DNA of 60,880 nt, from NCBI GenBank assembly GCA_003599425.1, contig QZKC01000052.1, positions 1 to 60,880 on the forward strand, read 5' to 3'. Source of the DNA: Nitrospiraceae bacterium (lineage in GTDB: Bacteria; Nitrospirota; Thermodesulfovibrionia; UBA6902). This document shows positions 15,580 through 25,513 of this stretch, piece by piece. The translations under genes were made by a program, and so were the position numbers. Under the pieces are notes generated by a model. The model did not search any database. It had not been told where the DNA came from and was given only the letters and a program-made list of their open reading frames with translations. Position 1 is the first letter of the stretch. The number at the start of each line of letters is the position of its first letter.

Positions 15580-16979
15580 TCGTGCAGTTTGTCGTCACTG
15601 CCCCTGCTCATTTTTTCCCGGAGTGTATTCCTTGAGATGCCGAGTAGCTTGGCTGCAAGGGCCTGATTGTTGTTCGTTAACGCAAGCGCCCTCTTGACCA
15701 GCAGGTATTCAAAGCCGGCAACTGCTTCTTTATATATATCAGCACCTCCCCTTTGCAGGATCTCATTAACTATACCGGCAAGATTTTTCTCCATATCGTC
15801 AGCACTTGTCTCTGAAAAGCGCTTCTGAGAGATCCATTCGCAGTCTTTGGCTGAAAGAATATTTTCCCTGCACATAACCATTCCCCGCTGAATTATGTTT
15901 TCAAGCTCTCTCACATTTCCGGGCCAGTCATAGTTCATAAATTCATTCAGCAGCGCAGGGTCTATCCCCTGGACCTCTTTACCTAATTCCCGGTTATAGG
16001 TGCGGATAAAATAATATATCAGGTCTTTGATATCGTCTTTTCTTTCCCTGAGAGGGGGTACAGTGACGCTGACAACGTTCAGGCGCCAGTAAAGGTCGTC
16101 CCTGAATCTCCCTGCGCTGATGAGTGATTCGAGGTTTTTATTTGTTGCTGCAATAACTCTCACATCTGTTTTAATGAGCTCGCTGCTGCCAAGACGCTGG
16201 GAAGAGCCGTCCTGAAGGACTCTGAGCATCTTTGCCTGAAGTGACATCGGCATGTCTCCTATTTCATCAAGGAACATCGTACCTCTGTCACACTGCTCAA
16301 ATTTCCCGATCTTTTTATTATCAGCTCCGGTAAATGCCCCTTTTTCATGTCCAAAGAGTTCGCTCTCAAGGAGTGTCTCCGGTATTGCAGCGCAGTTCAC
16401 GGGGAGAAATGGTTTGTTCACCCGATCACTGTGTTGATAGATCGCCCGCGCAATGAGTTCCTTCCCTGTGCCGGTCTCGCCGCGCAGGAGCACGGTCATG
16501 GCGCTTGCAGCGATCTGTCCGATCTTCTTGAATATCTCAAGCATGGCAGGACTGTTTCCGATGATCCGCTCTGTCTCATCCCCGCTGGTCTGTTCAAATG
16601 TCACGGGTGAGCTCATTTTCCCCGTCAGGATGGCTTTTTCAACGAGAGATAAAAGCATATCGTTATCAACAGGTTTTGTTATGTAATCATAGGCCCCAAA
16701 CTTCATCGCGGTGATCGCCTTTTCAGAAGTGGAGAAGGCTGTCATGATGACCACAGTGAGGAGAGGCTCCAGAGATTTAAGCTGCTTAAGGGTTTCGATA
16801 CCGTCCATCCCGGGCATGTTAACATCCATGATGACGAGCGAAGGATGCTCTCTGTCCACTTTTTCAAGGGCCTCTTCACCGCTTGAGGCAGTGGTTACAC
16901 TATAATCCTGTCTTCCGAGGACTTTTTTGAATGAGTGCAGTATGCCTGGCTCGTCATCTACTACAAGGATTTTGTCCAT
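15573..16979 (-). CDS. NtrC-family sigma-54-dependent response regulator
   Basis: 468 residues in three domains: receiver (1-120, ILVVDDEP, phospho-acceptor Asp in VIMDVNMPG), AAA+ activator (about 140-370, Walker A GETGTGKE, the sigma-54 contact loop GAFTGA, Walker B MFLDEIGDMP), and a Fis-type helix-turn-helix at the end (LAAKLLGISRNTLREKM). All catalytic motifs are intact. It belongs to one minus-strand cluster with the kinase and PhnD-like protein, and a sigma-54 promoter lies directly downstream, so its target is most likely the adjacent ABC operon. Confidence 0.93.
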   Translation of the reverse strand: MDKILVVDDEPGILHSFKKVLGRQDYSVTTASSGEEALEKVDREHPSLVIMDVNMPGMDGIETLKQLKSLEPLLTVVIMTAFSTSEKAITAMKFGAYDYITKPVDNDMLLSLVEKAILTGKMSSPVTFEQTSGDETERIIGNSPAMLEIFKKIGQIAASAMTVLLRGETGTGKELIARAIYQHSDRVNKPFLPVNCAAIPETLLESELFGHEKGAFTGADNKKIGKFEQCDRGTMFLDEIGDMPMSLQAKMLRVLQDGSSQRLGSSELIKTDVRVIAATNKNLESLISAGRFRDDLYWRLNVVSVTVPPLRERKDDIKDLIYYFIRTYNRELGKEVQGIDPALLNEFMNYDWPGNVRELENIIQRGMVMCRENILSAKDCEWISQKRFSETSADDMEKNLAGIVNEILQRGGADIYKEAVAGFEYLLVKRALALTNNNQALAAKLLGISRNTLREKMSRGSDDKLHEN

Positions 16980-17023
16980 TTTCTCTCTAACTCAGACATT
17001 AAAATATTAAGATGTTTATATCT

Positions 17024-17190
17024 CACAAAGGTAAGGCTATCTCAGGATTTCTCTAATCGACAAAAATCATTTTAAATTTTTGCTGCTGCGCAATTCTTGT
17101 CTTTGTTATTTTCTAAACTCCTAACTCCAAACTCTTAACTCGTTTTTAGCGGTGTCGTATAGAAATCTTCGCCAGCCTTACCTTTGTGCC
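17024..17190 (+). repeat. CACAAAGG miniature element, copy A
   Basis: A 167-bp unit with imperfect terminal inverted repeats of about 38 bp (CACAAAGGTAAGGCT at the left, its complement at the right, then GATTTCT and CGACA motifs). It shares interior sequence (AACTCCAAACTC, ACTCGTTTTTAG) with copies C and D in reverse orientation. It has no ORF. It sits between the kinase and regulator genes of the same operon. Confidence 0.75.
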
Positions 17191-17217
17191 AGTAGTCCTT
17201 CTTGTTATTATCATCAT

Positions 17218-18615
17218 TTATGTTTCCCCTACCGGCAACTTAACAGTAAACACAGTTCCAGCGCCTTCGTTGCTGTGAAAGAATATCTTTCCGCCATGTG
17301 ATTTCACGATATTATATACGATTGACAGCCCGAGTCCTGTGCCGTTTTCTTTTGTGGTGAAAAAAGGCTCGAAAACCTTTGAACGGATGTCAGGTGATAT
17401 TCCGCTGCCTTTGTCCCAGATCATGACCTCGACAAATCTGTCATCTGTCTTGCCTGAGATTCTTATTTCTCCTCCATCAGGCATTGCCTGCACGGCATTC
17501 AGGATCAGGTTAAGAAATACATGTTCAAGGAGCGCCCGGTCCGCCTTGATCGTTGGGAGTGTATCGATCATGTCCTGCTGAACTGTTATGCCGCTGTTCC
17601 TGATATCAAAAGAGGCGAGTGTCAGGACACGCTCTATGAGCGAGTGTATATTGGTATCCGAGGCCTGGAAGGATTTCTGTTTTATAAATCCGGTAAATCT
17701 CGTGATTATCGTATCGATCTTTTCTATTTCCCTGCTGATGATCTCGGCATCCTCTTTTGTCATATCCGGCTGATCTTTGAAGGCCTGGAAAAGCATCTTG
17801 AGGGTAGTCATGGGATTTTTCAGTTCATGTGCAAGGCCGGACGATATCTGCCCGATCGTCGAGAGCTTTTCCGCTTCAAGAAGATGAGTATAGGTATAGG
17901 CTTCCTCCATCTTCTCGCTGACTCTCTTGAGCTCCATTGAAAGCCTGTTGAAGTTGCGCGCCAGGTATCCTAGCTCATCTCCGTAAGGGACATCCACCCT
18001 TTTCCCGAATTCCCCTCTGCCGAGCACTTTAGTGAACTCTACAAATTTATTCAGGGGCTCAGTGAGGAGGCGGCTGAAAATAAATGAGACGATCACTCCC
18101 AAAAGTGTAACAAGCAATATTATCGGAACAGTTATTTTTCTTACCTCAGCGATGGTCTGCTTCAGATCGTCCTCTCTGATCCCAAGGTGAAGTTCAGCAT
18201 GTGTTCCGGCAAAAATCTTTATCCCGACATCCCTGATATACCCTTTCTCGGTGTCCAGAAGCTGGATGTTTTTAGTAATGTCATGGAGCGGATTCCATGT
18301 AAGGATATCAGGAGGGATCTCATTTTTGAATGTATGCGCAATGAGATTTCCTTCTTCATCCGTGACAAAGATATATTCCACGTCGTTTTCCTTGCCCAGA
18401 ACCTCGGTGAGGTCATTTGTTGCCTGAAAATAATCTTTCCGGATAACATGATCTGCCACCCGGTCTGAAAGATTTCCCGCAATAGAGACCGCCCTTTTTT
18501 CCAGCTCTTCCCTGAAGGCGCTGATAATTACACCTCTTATAGCGAGGAGCGTGAAAAAGACAACGCTTACCGCCATCACTGTCGTAAGGAGAGTTATCCT
18601 GGTACGCAGTTTCAT
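17218..18615 (-). CDS. sensor histidine kinase, partner of the NtrC-type regulator
   Basis: 465 residues: a membrane helix (8-30), a periplasmic sensor (about 31-165), a second helix (about 168-190), HAMP (SRLLTEPLNKFVEF), HisKA with SGLAHELKNPMTTLK, and HATPase with NAVQAMPDGG, DKGSGI and GTGLGLSI. The order is standard for NtrB/AtoS-like kinases. It overlaps the PhnD-like gene by 4 bp (ATGA), so the two are co-translated and likely act together, with the binding protein presenting the ligand to the sensor domain. Confidence 0.9.
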   Translation of the reverse strand: MKLRTRITLLTTVMAVSVVFFTLLAIRGVIISAFREELEKRAVSIAGNLSDRVADHVIRKDYFQATNDLTEVLGKENDVEYIFVTDEEGNLIAHTFKNEIPPDILTWNPLHDITKNIQLLDTEKGYIRDVGIKIFAGTHAELHLGIREDDLKQTIAEVRKITVPIILLVTLLGVIVSFIFSRLLTEPLNKFVEFTKVLGRGEFGKRVDVPYGDELGYLARNFNRLSMELKRVSEKMEEAYTYTHLLEAEKLSTIGQISSGLAHELKNPMTTLKMLFQAFKDQPDMTKEDAEIISREIEKIDTIITRFTGFIKQKSFQASDTNIHSLIERVLTLASFDIRNSGITVQQDMIDTLPTIKADRALLEHVFLNLILNAVQAMPDGGEIRISGKTDDRFVEVMIWDKGSGISPDIRSKVFEPFFTTKENGTGLGLSIVYNIVKSHGGKIFFHSNEGAGTVFTVKLPVGET

Positions 18616-19547
18616 TCTGTCAGCACCCCGTACTTTTTCGCGAGCGTTTTTACCTTGTTCAGTTCCAGTTCGTCAACCTTCGAAAACCCTAACGGCATCT
18701 CTGTCTGGTCCCAGTCAACAAGCATTGTTTTATGTTTCCCTCGAGGATCAAAAGCAAGGAGCGCGGCACGGACCGCCTCAGCGGTCTTACTGTCAACGGA
18801 ACTGCTGTAAGCGATAAGGCTTCCCGGAAATGGCTCCGATATTTTCAGTATTTTTATCTTGCCCTCTGATGCCAGTGTTTTTGCAAGGGTATCCTGAATT
18901 CCCCCTGCGTCGCACTCTCCGTTCAGGACGGTCTTTACTGTTTCGAGATGAGACCCTGTATAAATATACCTAACAAGGTCTTCAAGATGAATACCCTCGT
19001 CCTCAAGCATATTCCTTGGGATCAGATGCCCCTGTGTAGACATCCTTGAACCGAATGCAAAACATTTCCCCTTCAGGTCTTTCAGGCCCTCAATGCTGCT
19101 TCCCGGGGAAGTAAATATTATCGAATTATATGTAGTGTCTCCCTCTTTGTTCACTCCGCTTACAAGGTATCGTATCCCGTACCTGGCCTCGCCAATGAGG
19201 TAGCTGAGCGTTCCGACAGCAGCAAAGTGCGTAACACCTTTGCCAAGGTCTTCAACGGTACTTTCATATTTCTCGGCGAACTTAATGCGGAAATGCCTGC
19301 CAGTGTCTTTTTCAAGATATTGAAGAAGGGGGAGGTATATCCTAACATCTTCTTTGGGCCCGATCCTGAGGTCAAATCCGAACCAGAGGGCATCCTGGGG
19401 CGCATACTCATTTAACTCTGCTTTCTCATTGGTCTTTGTGGTCAGACTAACCTTTTTGGGTGTTTCTTTTTCTACGCAGCCTGATGATACCAGCACAAGC
19501 AGACAGATAAGAAAAGACAATATTTTCACCTTGATTGCTGCACCCAT
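18612..19547 (-). CDS. PhnD-like periplasmic binding lipoprotein
   Basis: 311 residues with a lipoprotein signal ending in LVSSGC (lipobox) and a PhnD/PBP2 domain (APQDALWFGFDLRIGPKEDVRIYLPLLQYL, FAAVGTLSYLI, LKDLKGKCFAFGSRMSTQGHL). Family members bind phosphonate or phosphate-like ligands, but many occur beside kinases as sensing accessories. No phosphonate transporter genes follow, while a kinase gene overlaps the stop, so a sensory role is favoured. The start lacks a clear ribosome binding site. Confidence 0.85.
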   Translation of the reverse strand: MGAAIKVKILSFLICLLVLVSSGCVEKETPKKVSLTTKTNEKAELNEYAPQDALWFGFDLRIGPKEDVRIYLPLLQYLEKDTGRHFRIKFAEKYESTVEDLGKGVTHFAAVGTLSYLIGEARYGIRYLVSGVNKEGDTTYNSIIFTSPGSSIEGLKDLKGKCFAFGSRMSTQGHLIPRNMLEDEGIHLEDLVRYIYTGSHLETVKTVLNGECDAGGIQDTLAKTLASEGKIKILKISEPFPGSLIAYSSSVDSKTAEAVRAALLAFDPRGKHKTMLVDWDQTEMPLGFSKVDELELNKVKTLAKKYGVLTE

Positions 19548-19755
19548 GAAAATTATTTTAACTTTTATAAAAAAAATTAGCCCAGACAGTTAAACTGCTT
19601 GTTCCTCTGTCATTGCGAGAACCGAAATGAAATGGTTTAGGGATGAACCTAAGCTGAACCCTTAAGTTATTTGCGGGCTTGCCCGATATAAATAAAAAAA
19701 CATATACATAACGTATGCGTTATTAGGCGAGATCCTGGCTCATCATAACAGGCCT

Positions 19756-22023
19756 ATGACAAAGGAAAAATTAATAAAAAACATCTTTCTTGTTTCTGTT
19801 GCAATCGCAATTATTTTTCCGCTGACCAATATCTATATCATTTTTCCTGCGTTCACAAAACTTCTTATAACGAACACGGAACATGAAGCTGAGCGCGTGG
19901 GCTCTCACCTTGCGAGCATGATCCTGAAACATGACCATGAGCTGACCCGCGAGAGTGTATCAGAACATTTTTCAGGCGGAAAATCCGATGTTGTTCTGAA
20001 AGATTTCCACCTCTTGAAACTGAAAATATTCTCCCCTTCAGGACAGATCATTCACTCCTCTGACCAGTCTGAGACAGGGGAAATGAACACAAACCATTAC
20101 TTTAATGAAATCGTGGCAGGGGGAAAGCCATACACAAATGTTGTGAAAAAGGGCACTCAATCCCTTGAAGGGGAAACCGTGACTGCTGATATTGTCGAAA
20201 CATATGTCCCTGTAATGCGCAATGGACAGTTCGCCGGCGCCTTTGAGATCTACTATGACATAACCGGGAGGAGCCAGATTCTTAACTCCCTGGTGTTACG
20301 TTCTTCTTTTATTCCACTTGGGATTATGATGTGTTTCCTGGTCGTCATTATCATTATCCTGTTTAAGGGCAACAAAGCTCTCGATGATGATAAAGCATAT
20401 ATTTTGCCTAAGCGGTATCTGTCGCCTTACTATTCATTTTTGCTGCTTACGGTATCGATATTTATAGCGGAAACGATCATTATGCTGCTCATTGCAGCGT
20501 TCCCTTCACTTTCCCAGTGGAACATGGCCATCCTCGATGCTGTACTGCTGGTTATCATAATTTCTCCCACAATTTATTTTTTCCTGATGAGACCCCTGCT
20601 GGCACATATTGCTGAACGCCAAAAAACTGAAGAGCGCATCAAGGAAATAGCCTTTTATGATGAAGTGACAAAATTGCCGAACCGTAATCTGTTTCAGGAC
20701 CGGCTGAAAAAAGCTATTGAACATGCCGGGCGCTACAAAAGATGCATGACGGTGATCTCTCTCGATATAGACAATTTCAAGAGGATCAATGACACCTTCG
20801 AACACAAAGTGGGGGATCTGCTCCTCAGAGAAGTGGCTGAACGGCTGAACAGGTGTGTGCGGGCCTCTGACTCCATCTCACGACCTGGTGAAGACAGCGC
20901 CGTCGGTACGGTTGCCCGCATTGGAGGCGATGAATTCATTGTGCTGCTGTCAGAGATCAGTTCTGCCCTGGACGCATCGAGGGTTGCTCAGCGTATCCTT
21001 GACGCCATTTCCAGCCCGTTTCAGCTTGCCGGACACGATATTTTCATCACAGCGAGCACAGGCATTGCGCTGTATCCTCAAAATGGTGAAGACCTTGACA
21101 GCCTTCTTAAGAATGCGGATACAGCCATGCATCATGCAAAAGATCTCGGCAGGAATAATTATCAGTTTCATGAAGATGCCATGAATGTTTTATCCCTGAA
21201 GCGCCTCACCATTGAGAATGAACTGAGAAAGGCGGTGGAACGGGACGAGTTTCTCCTTTACTATCAACCGCAGATCGATATGGTCATGGGCAGGGTGATC
21301 GGCTTTGAGGCGCTTATCAGATGGGACCATCCCGTAAAGGGACTTATTCCCCCGGGTGAGTTTATCCCTGTTGCTGAAGAAAGCGGCCTCATATCGCTGA
21401 TAGATAAGTGGGTGCTGAAAAATGTGTGCTGGCAGCTTAAACACTGGGAGGCGTCGGGCATTGACACACTCAGGGTCTCATTGAACCTTTCTGCGCAGCA
21501 GTTCATGAACAGGGATCTGCCGGATATGGTATCACGCTCGGTTGATATGTTCTCAGTTGATCCGCGCAAACTGGAATTTGAGATCACGGAGGGGGTGCTT
21601 ATGCAGAATGCCGAAATGGCCACGGGGATACTGAAGTCCCTGAAGGATATGGGCATCCGGCTGGCAATGGATGATTTCGGCACAGGGTACTCCTCCTTCA
21701 GTTATCTGAAGCGGCTGCCTCTTGACATCATCAAGATAGACCGTTCGTTCATTAATGATGTCCCCGGCGACCCTGATGATGCAGCTATAGTTACGGCCAT
21801 AATCGCGATGGCAAAAAACCTGAGACTCGATATTGTTGCCGAAGGAGTAGAAAAGATAGAGCAAAAAAAGTTTCTGGTGGAACACGGGTGCATGACTGCG
21901 CAGGGGTATCTGTTCAGTGTCCCTTTGTCTGCCGAAAAAGCTTCTTTGCTGCTTCAGGAGAATGCTGTGTTCTGGCATCATGGCCATGGATTTAAGGCAG
22001 GGTGCGGCTCAATGAGTCCGTAA
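19756..22023 (+). CDS. membrane GGDEF-EAL protein with periplasmic sensor domain
   Basis: 755 residues: a helix (10-32), a periplasmic domain to about 185 ending in VETYVPVMRNGQFAGAFEIY, a helix (about 188-208), then two more helices (about 225-285), GGDEF (IGGDEF intact) and EAL (FEALIRW intact, with DDFGTGYSSFSYL). Both active-site motifs are complete, so both synthesis and breakdown of c-di-GMP are possible. The sensor domain is clearly paralogous to that of the next gene. The 208-bp leader holds a GTCATTGCGAG half-repeat. Confidence 0.93.
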   Translation: MTKEKLIKNIFLVSVAIAIIFPLTNIYIIFPAFTKLLITNTEHEAERVGSHLASMILKHDHELTRESVSEHFSGGKSDVVLKDFHLLKLKIFSPSGQIIHSSDQSETGEMNTNHYFNEIVAGGKPYTNVVKKGTQSLEGETVTADIVETYVPVMRNGQFAGAFEIYYDITGRSQILNSLVLRSSFIPLGIMMCFLVVIIIILFKGNKALDDDKAYILPKRYLSPYYSFLLLTVSIFIAETIIMLLIAAFPSLSQWNMAILDAVLLVIIISPTIYFFLMRPLLAHIAERQKTEERIKEIAFYDEVTKLPNRNLFQDRLKKAIEHAGRYKRCMTVISLDIDNFKRINDTFEHKVGDLLLREVAERLNRCVRASDSISRPGEDSAVGTVARIGGDEFIVLLSEISSALDASRVAQRILDAISSPFQLAGHDIFITASTGIALYPQNGEDLDSLLKNADTAMHHAKDLGRNNYQFHEDAMNVLSLKRLTIENELRKAVERDEFLLYYQPQIDMVMGRVIGFEALIRWDHPVKGLIPPGEFIPVAEESGLISLIDKWVLKNVCWQLKHWEASGIDTLRVSLNLSAQQFMNRDLPDMVSRSVDMFSVDPRKLEFEITEGVLMQNAEMATGILKSLKDMGIRLAMDDFGTGYSSFSYLKRLPLDIIKIDRSFINDVPGDPDDAAIVTAIIAMAKNLRLDIVAEGVEKIEQKKFLVEHGCMTAQGYLFSVPLSAEKASLLLQENAVFWHHGHGFKAGCGSMSP

Positions 22024-22136
22024 TATTTCACTTCCGCAGAGCACTATTTAAGAAATTTATTTTAGATACCGATAGATATACATGTAAATTGCCCTTGGAG
22101 AGGTAAAATATTTTTTCAGCAGAAAGGATTAAGTTT

Positions 22137-23567
22137 ATGCCGAAAGATAAGAACCTGAAAATCATGCTTTTCATCTCTTTAGCGATAACACTGCTCGTGC
22201 CGGCTGTCAATTATCACTTTATATATCCGTCTTTTACCAAAATGATACTTGATAATACGGAGGAGGAGGCAGAGCGCGCGGCACGTCATCTTCAGACAAT
22301 GATCATCCCTGACACCATAGACCTCAAGAGAGAATCCCTTGTGAAAGACTTGCCTGATAAAGTGGACCAGGCAAAAAAAGATCTTTCCTTCATAAAACTT
22401 AAGCTGTTTTCAAGGGAAGGAGAGATCATCTACTCAACCGATTCTAAGGATATCAGGGAAATAAATAAACATGATTATTTTCATCAAGTCGTTGCCAGGG
22501 GGGCAAAGTATACAAAAGTTGTTAAAAAGGACACCAAATCTCTCGAAGGAAAAATAGTAAAAGCGGATGTGGTAGAGACATACATCCCCATCATGAGAAA
22601 CGGAAATTTCGTCGGGGCGTTTGAGATCTATTACGACATTACCCTCAGGTACGAGAAATTGATCAGCGCTGTTTTTAACTTTTCACTCCCCCCCCTGATC
22701 ATGATGCTCGGTTTTTTTTCCTTTATCGCCATGATGATATTCAGGCTGGACAAAAACATCCTGTACCGCAAACGTGCTGAGACAGAGGCGGTGCTCTATG
22801 CTGAAAAACTTAAAAAGAGCAATCGCGAGCTGGAAGAATTTGCCTATATCGCATCACACGACCTGCAGGAACCGCTCAGAAAGATCATGTCGTTCGGAGA
22901 CCGCCTGAAAGAAAAATACTCCGGGGCGTTTGACGAAAAAGGCCTCGATTATCTTGAGCGGATGCAGAGCGCAGCATTCAGGATGCGGAACCTTATTCAG
23001 GGGCTGCTGATGTTCTCCCGCGTTACATCAAAGGCACAGCCTTTTGTCCCTGTAAACCTTTCTGCAGTTGCTCAGGAAGTTTTGTCTGATATGGAAATCC
23101 GTATCCAGGAGTCAAAGGGACGCATAGAAGTCGAGCATCTTCCGGTTGTCAATGCAGACCCGATGCAGATGCGGCAGTTGATGCAGAACCTTATCAGTAA
23201 TGCTCTGAAATTCACCAAGGAGGGAGAAGCTCCTGTTGTAAAGGTCTCCGGCGCTCCGGTAACCGGGCAGGAGAGGACGCAGGACAATGAATTGTATCAA
23301 ATCACGATTGAGGACAATGGTATCGGGTTTGATGAAAAATATGCTGACCGCATCTTCGGGATGTTCCAGAGACTGCACGGAAGGAAGGAATATGAGGGGA
23401 CCGGCATCGGACTGACCGTCTGCAAGAAGATCGTTGAACGGCATGGAGGAAGCATTGCTGCAAAGAGTGTTCCAGGAGCGGGAACAAAGTTTATCATCAC
23501 CCTTCCGGCAAAGCAGTCCGGAAATGACGGCGCAGAGGCAGCGGCGGATAAAGCCATCATATTGTGA
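22137..23567 (+). CDS. membrane histidine kinase, phytochrome-type HisKA
   Basis: 476 residues: a helix (8-30), a periplasmic sensor to about 175 that shares VVETYxPxMRNGxFxGAFEIYYDIT with the preceding protein, a helix (about 178-205), then the kinase core with FAYIASHDLQEPLRKI (the H-box variant of phytochrome-like kinases), a NALKFT N-box and GTGIGLTVCKKIVERHGG. This kinase type usually signals to Rcp1-like single-domain receivers, and one lies 2 kb downstream. The next gene starts 1 bp after the stop. Confidence 0.92.
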   Translation: MPKDKNLKIMLFISLAITLLVPAVNYHFIYPSFTKMILDNTEEEAERAARHLQTMIIPDTIDLKRESLVKDLPDKVDQAKKDLSFIKLKLFSREGEIIYSTDSKDIREINKHDYFHQVVARGAKYTKVVKKDTKSLEGKIVKADVVETYIPIMRNGNFVGAFEIYYDITLRYEKLISAVFNFSLPPLIMMLGFFSFIAMMIFRLDKNILYRKRAETEAVLYAEKLKKSNRELEEFAYIASHDLQEPLRKIMSFGDRLKEKYSGAFDEKGLDYLERMQSAAFRMRNLIQGLLMFSRVTSKAQPFVPVNLSAVAQEVLSDMEIRIQESKGRIEVEHLPVVNADPMQMRQLMQNLISNALKFTKEGEAPVVKVSGAPVTGQERTQDNELYQITIEDNGIGFDEKYADRIFGMFQRLHGRKEYEGTGIGLTVCKKIVERHGGSIAAKSVPGAGTKFIITLPAKQSGNDGAEAAADKAIIL

Positions 23568-23568
23568 G

Positions 23569-25356
23569 ATGAGCAGGAAAACAATAAAAATATTACTTGT
23601 CGACGACGATGAAGATGATTATATAATGACCCGGGACCTCCTTTCTGAAATTGACGGGACGACATATGATCTGCAATGGACGACAAACTTTGACGGTGCA
23701 GTCACGCTTATTGAGCAAAGAGAGCATGACGTATATCTTTTTGATTATCGTCTCGGAGAACGCACGGGACTTGAGCTTTTACGCGCAGCCATTGAAAAAG
23801 GCTGCAGGGCCCCGATCATAATATTAACGGGGCAGGGCGACAAGGAACTGGACATGCTCGCGATGAGGTCTGGTGCGGCAGATTATCTGGTGAAGGGACA
23901 GATCAATGCCCCACTGATAGAGAGGTCTATCAGATATGCGATTGAACGCAAACGGTCTGAAGAGGATATCTACCGGATGGCATATTACGATGTCCTGACC
24001 AGTCTTCCCAACCGGCTGTTGTTCAGGGATCGTTTGTCACAGGCCATGGGTCTTGCGGAGAGACATGACAGGAAGGTGGCAGTATTATTTATAGATCTCG
24101 ATAATTTCAAGCGCATTAATGATACCTTTGGCCACCATATGGGGGACCAGTTGCTGAAGAACATTGCGGAGCGTTTGAAAAACTGCATGAGAAAATGCGA
24201 TTCACTGTCACGGCAGCATCCTGATAGTGCGGTTGATACGGTTGCCCGGCTTGGCGGCGATGAGTTCACCATCCTGCTGTCGGAAATCGGGCATGGCGAG
24301 GACGCGGCCAAGGTAGCGCAGCGGATCATTGAGACCCTGGCACAGCAATTTACGCTGAATGCATATGAAATATTCATCAGCGCGAGCATCGGGATTGCCA
24401 TATATCCGCATGACGGAAATGATATTGATACCCTTTTAAAGAACGCAGATGCTGCGATGTACCATGCAAAATCGGAAGGCAAGAACAATTACCAGTATTA
24501 CAGGCAGTCCATGAATGCCTCTGCCTTTGAAAGGCTGACTATAGAGAACAAACTGCGCAAGGCAGTGGACAGGAACGAATTTGTCCTTCATTACCAGCCA
24601 CAGATCGAAGTCAGGACCGGCAAGATAGTCGGACTGGAAGCACTTATACGGTGGCAGCAGGATGACAAACTGATAGAACCCGCAGAATTCATTCCGATAG
24701 CAGAAGAGACGTGTTTGATCATTCCCATGAGTGAATGGGTGCTGCATACAGCGGCGACACAGATAAAAGCATGGCAGGCAGCTGGGTTTCACAATATCCC
24801 TGTTTCGGTCAATATTTCAAGCCAGCAGTTTCAGCATAAAAAATTTATAGGTTCATTACACGGAGTTATAAAAGATACAGGCATCAGATCCAGGGATATG
24901 ATATTGGAAATAACAGAGAGCACCATAATGCGGAATACCGACATAGTATTTCATACGCTGTATGAATTATCCAAGATAGGATTGCGGCTTTCGATCGATG
25001 ATTTCGGCACCGGGTATTCATCGCTGAGCTACCTGAAGCGTTTCCCTCTGCATGCCATAAAGATTGACCGCTCGTTCATAAAGGAGATCAGCACCAGCCC
25101 TGATGACGCGGCCATATCAAAGGCCATTATCTCCATGGCGCACAGTCTGAAGATCAGGGTTGTAGCCGAAGGAGTCGAGACAAAGCATCAGCTTGCGTTC
25201 CTGTCCGAACAGGGATGCGATGAAGCGCAAGGTTTTCTGTTCAGCCGTCCCTTGCCGGCTGAGGATATCGAGAAACTTTTAGCGATGGATAAAAATACTG
25301 AGGGCAGTATATTCCCGATCCTGCACAGGGGCTATGGTATTGTGCAGAGAAGATAA
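23569..25356 (+). CDS. response regulator with GGDEF and EAL output
   Basis: The track starts at 23434 inside the kinase gene; ATG 23569, 1 bp after the kinase stop, gives 595 residues and begins with a proper receiver (KTIKILLVDDDEDD, Asp in LFDYRLGERTG, Lys in LVKGQ). GGDEF (LGGDEF) and EAL (LEALIRW, DDFGTGYSSLSYL) follow, both intact. It is cytoplasmic. The tight spacing marks it as the output of the preceding kinase, linking the periplasmic signal to c-di-GMP. Confidence 0.92.
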   Translation: MSRKTIKILLVDDDEDDYIMTRDLLSEIDGTTYDLQWTTNFDGAVTLIEQREHDVYLFDYRLGERTGLELLRAAIEKGCRAPIIILTGQGDKELDMLAMRSGAADYLVKGQINAPLIERSIRYAIERKRSEEDIYRMAYYDVLTSLPNRLLFRDRLSQAMGLAERHDRKVAVLFIDLDNFKRINDTFGHHMGDQLLKNIAERLKNCMRKCDSLSRQHPDSAVDTVARLGGDEFTILLSEIGHGEDAAKVAQRIIETLAQQFTLNAYEIFISASIGIAIYPHDGNDIDTLLKNADAAMYHAKSEGKNNYQYYRQSMNASAFERLTIENKLRKAVDRNEFVLHYQPQIEVRTGKIVGLEALIRWQQDDKLIEPAEFIPIAEETCLIIPMSEWVLHTAATQIKAWQAAGFHNIPVSVNISSQQFQHKKFIGSLHGVIKDTGIRSRDMILEITESTIMRNTDIVFHTLYELSKIGLRLSIDDFGTGYSSLSYLKRFPLHAIKIDRSFIKEISTSPDDAAISKAIISMAHSLKIRVVAEGVETKHQLAFLSEQGCDEAQGFLFSRPLPAEDIEKLLAMDKNTEGSIFPILHRGYGIVQRR

Positions 25357-25365
25357 AAGAAAAAA

Positions 25366-25453
25366 AGCGATCAGCGGTAAGCGGGGGAGAGTCCATTTTT
25401 TGATCTGATCGCTGAAAGTTGATAACCGACAGCTTATTGTTCTGCAGGCTGTC
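25366..25453. repeat. AGCTGACAGC-type palindromic repeat, copy 1
   Basis: An imperfect inverted repeat built from GCGATCAGCGGTAAGC on one side and GATCGCTGAAAG, GACAGCTTA and GGCTGTCA on the other. It resembles the elements at 29689 and 37610. Confidence 0.5.
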
Positions 25454-25513
25454 ATTTGTGTGCGTAATAAATATTGAAAAAATTGTAAACAATTTAAAGG
25501 AAGGGGAATAACC

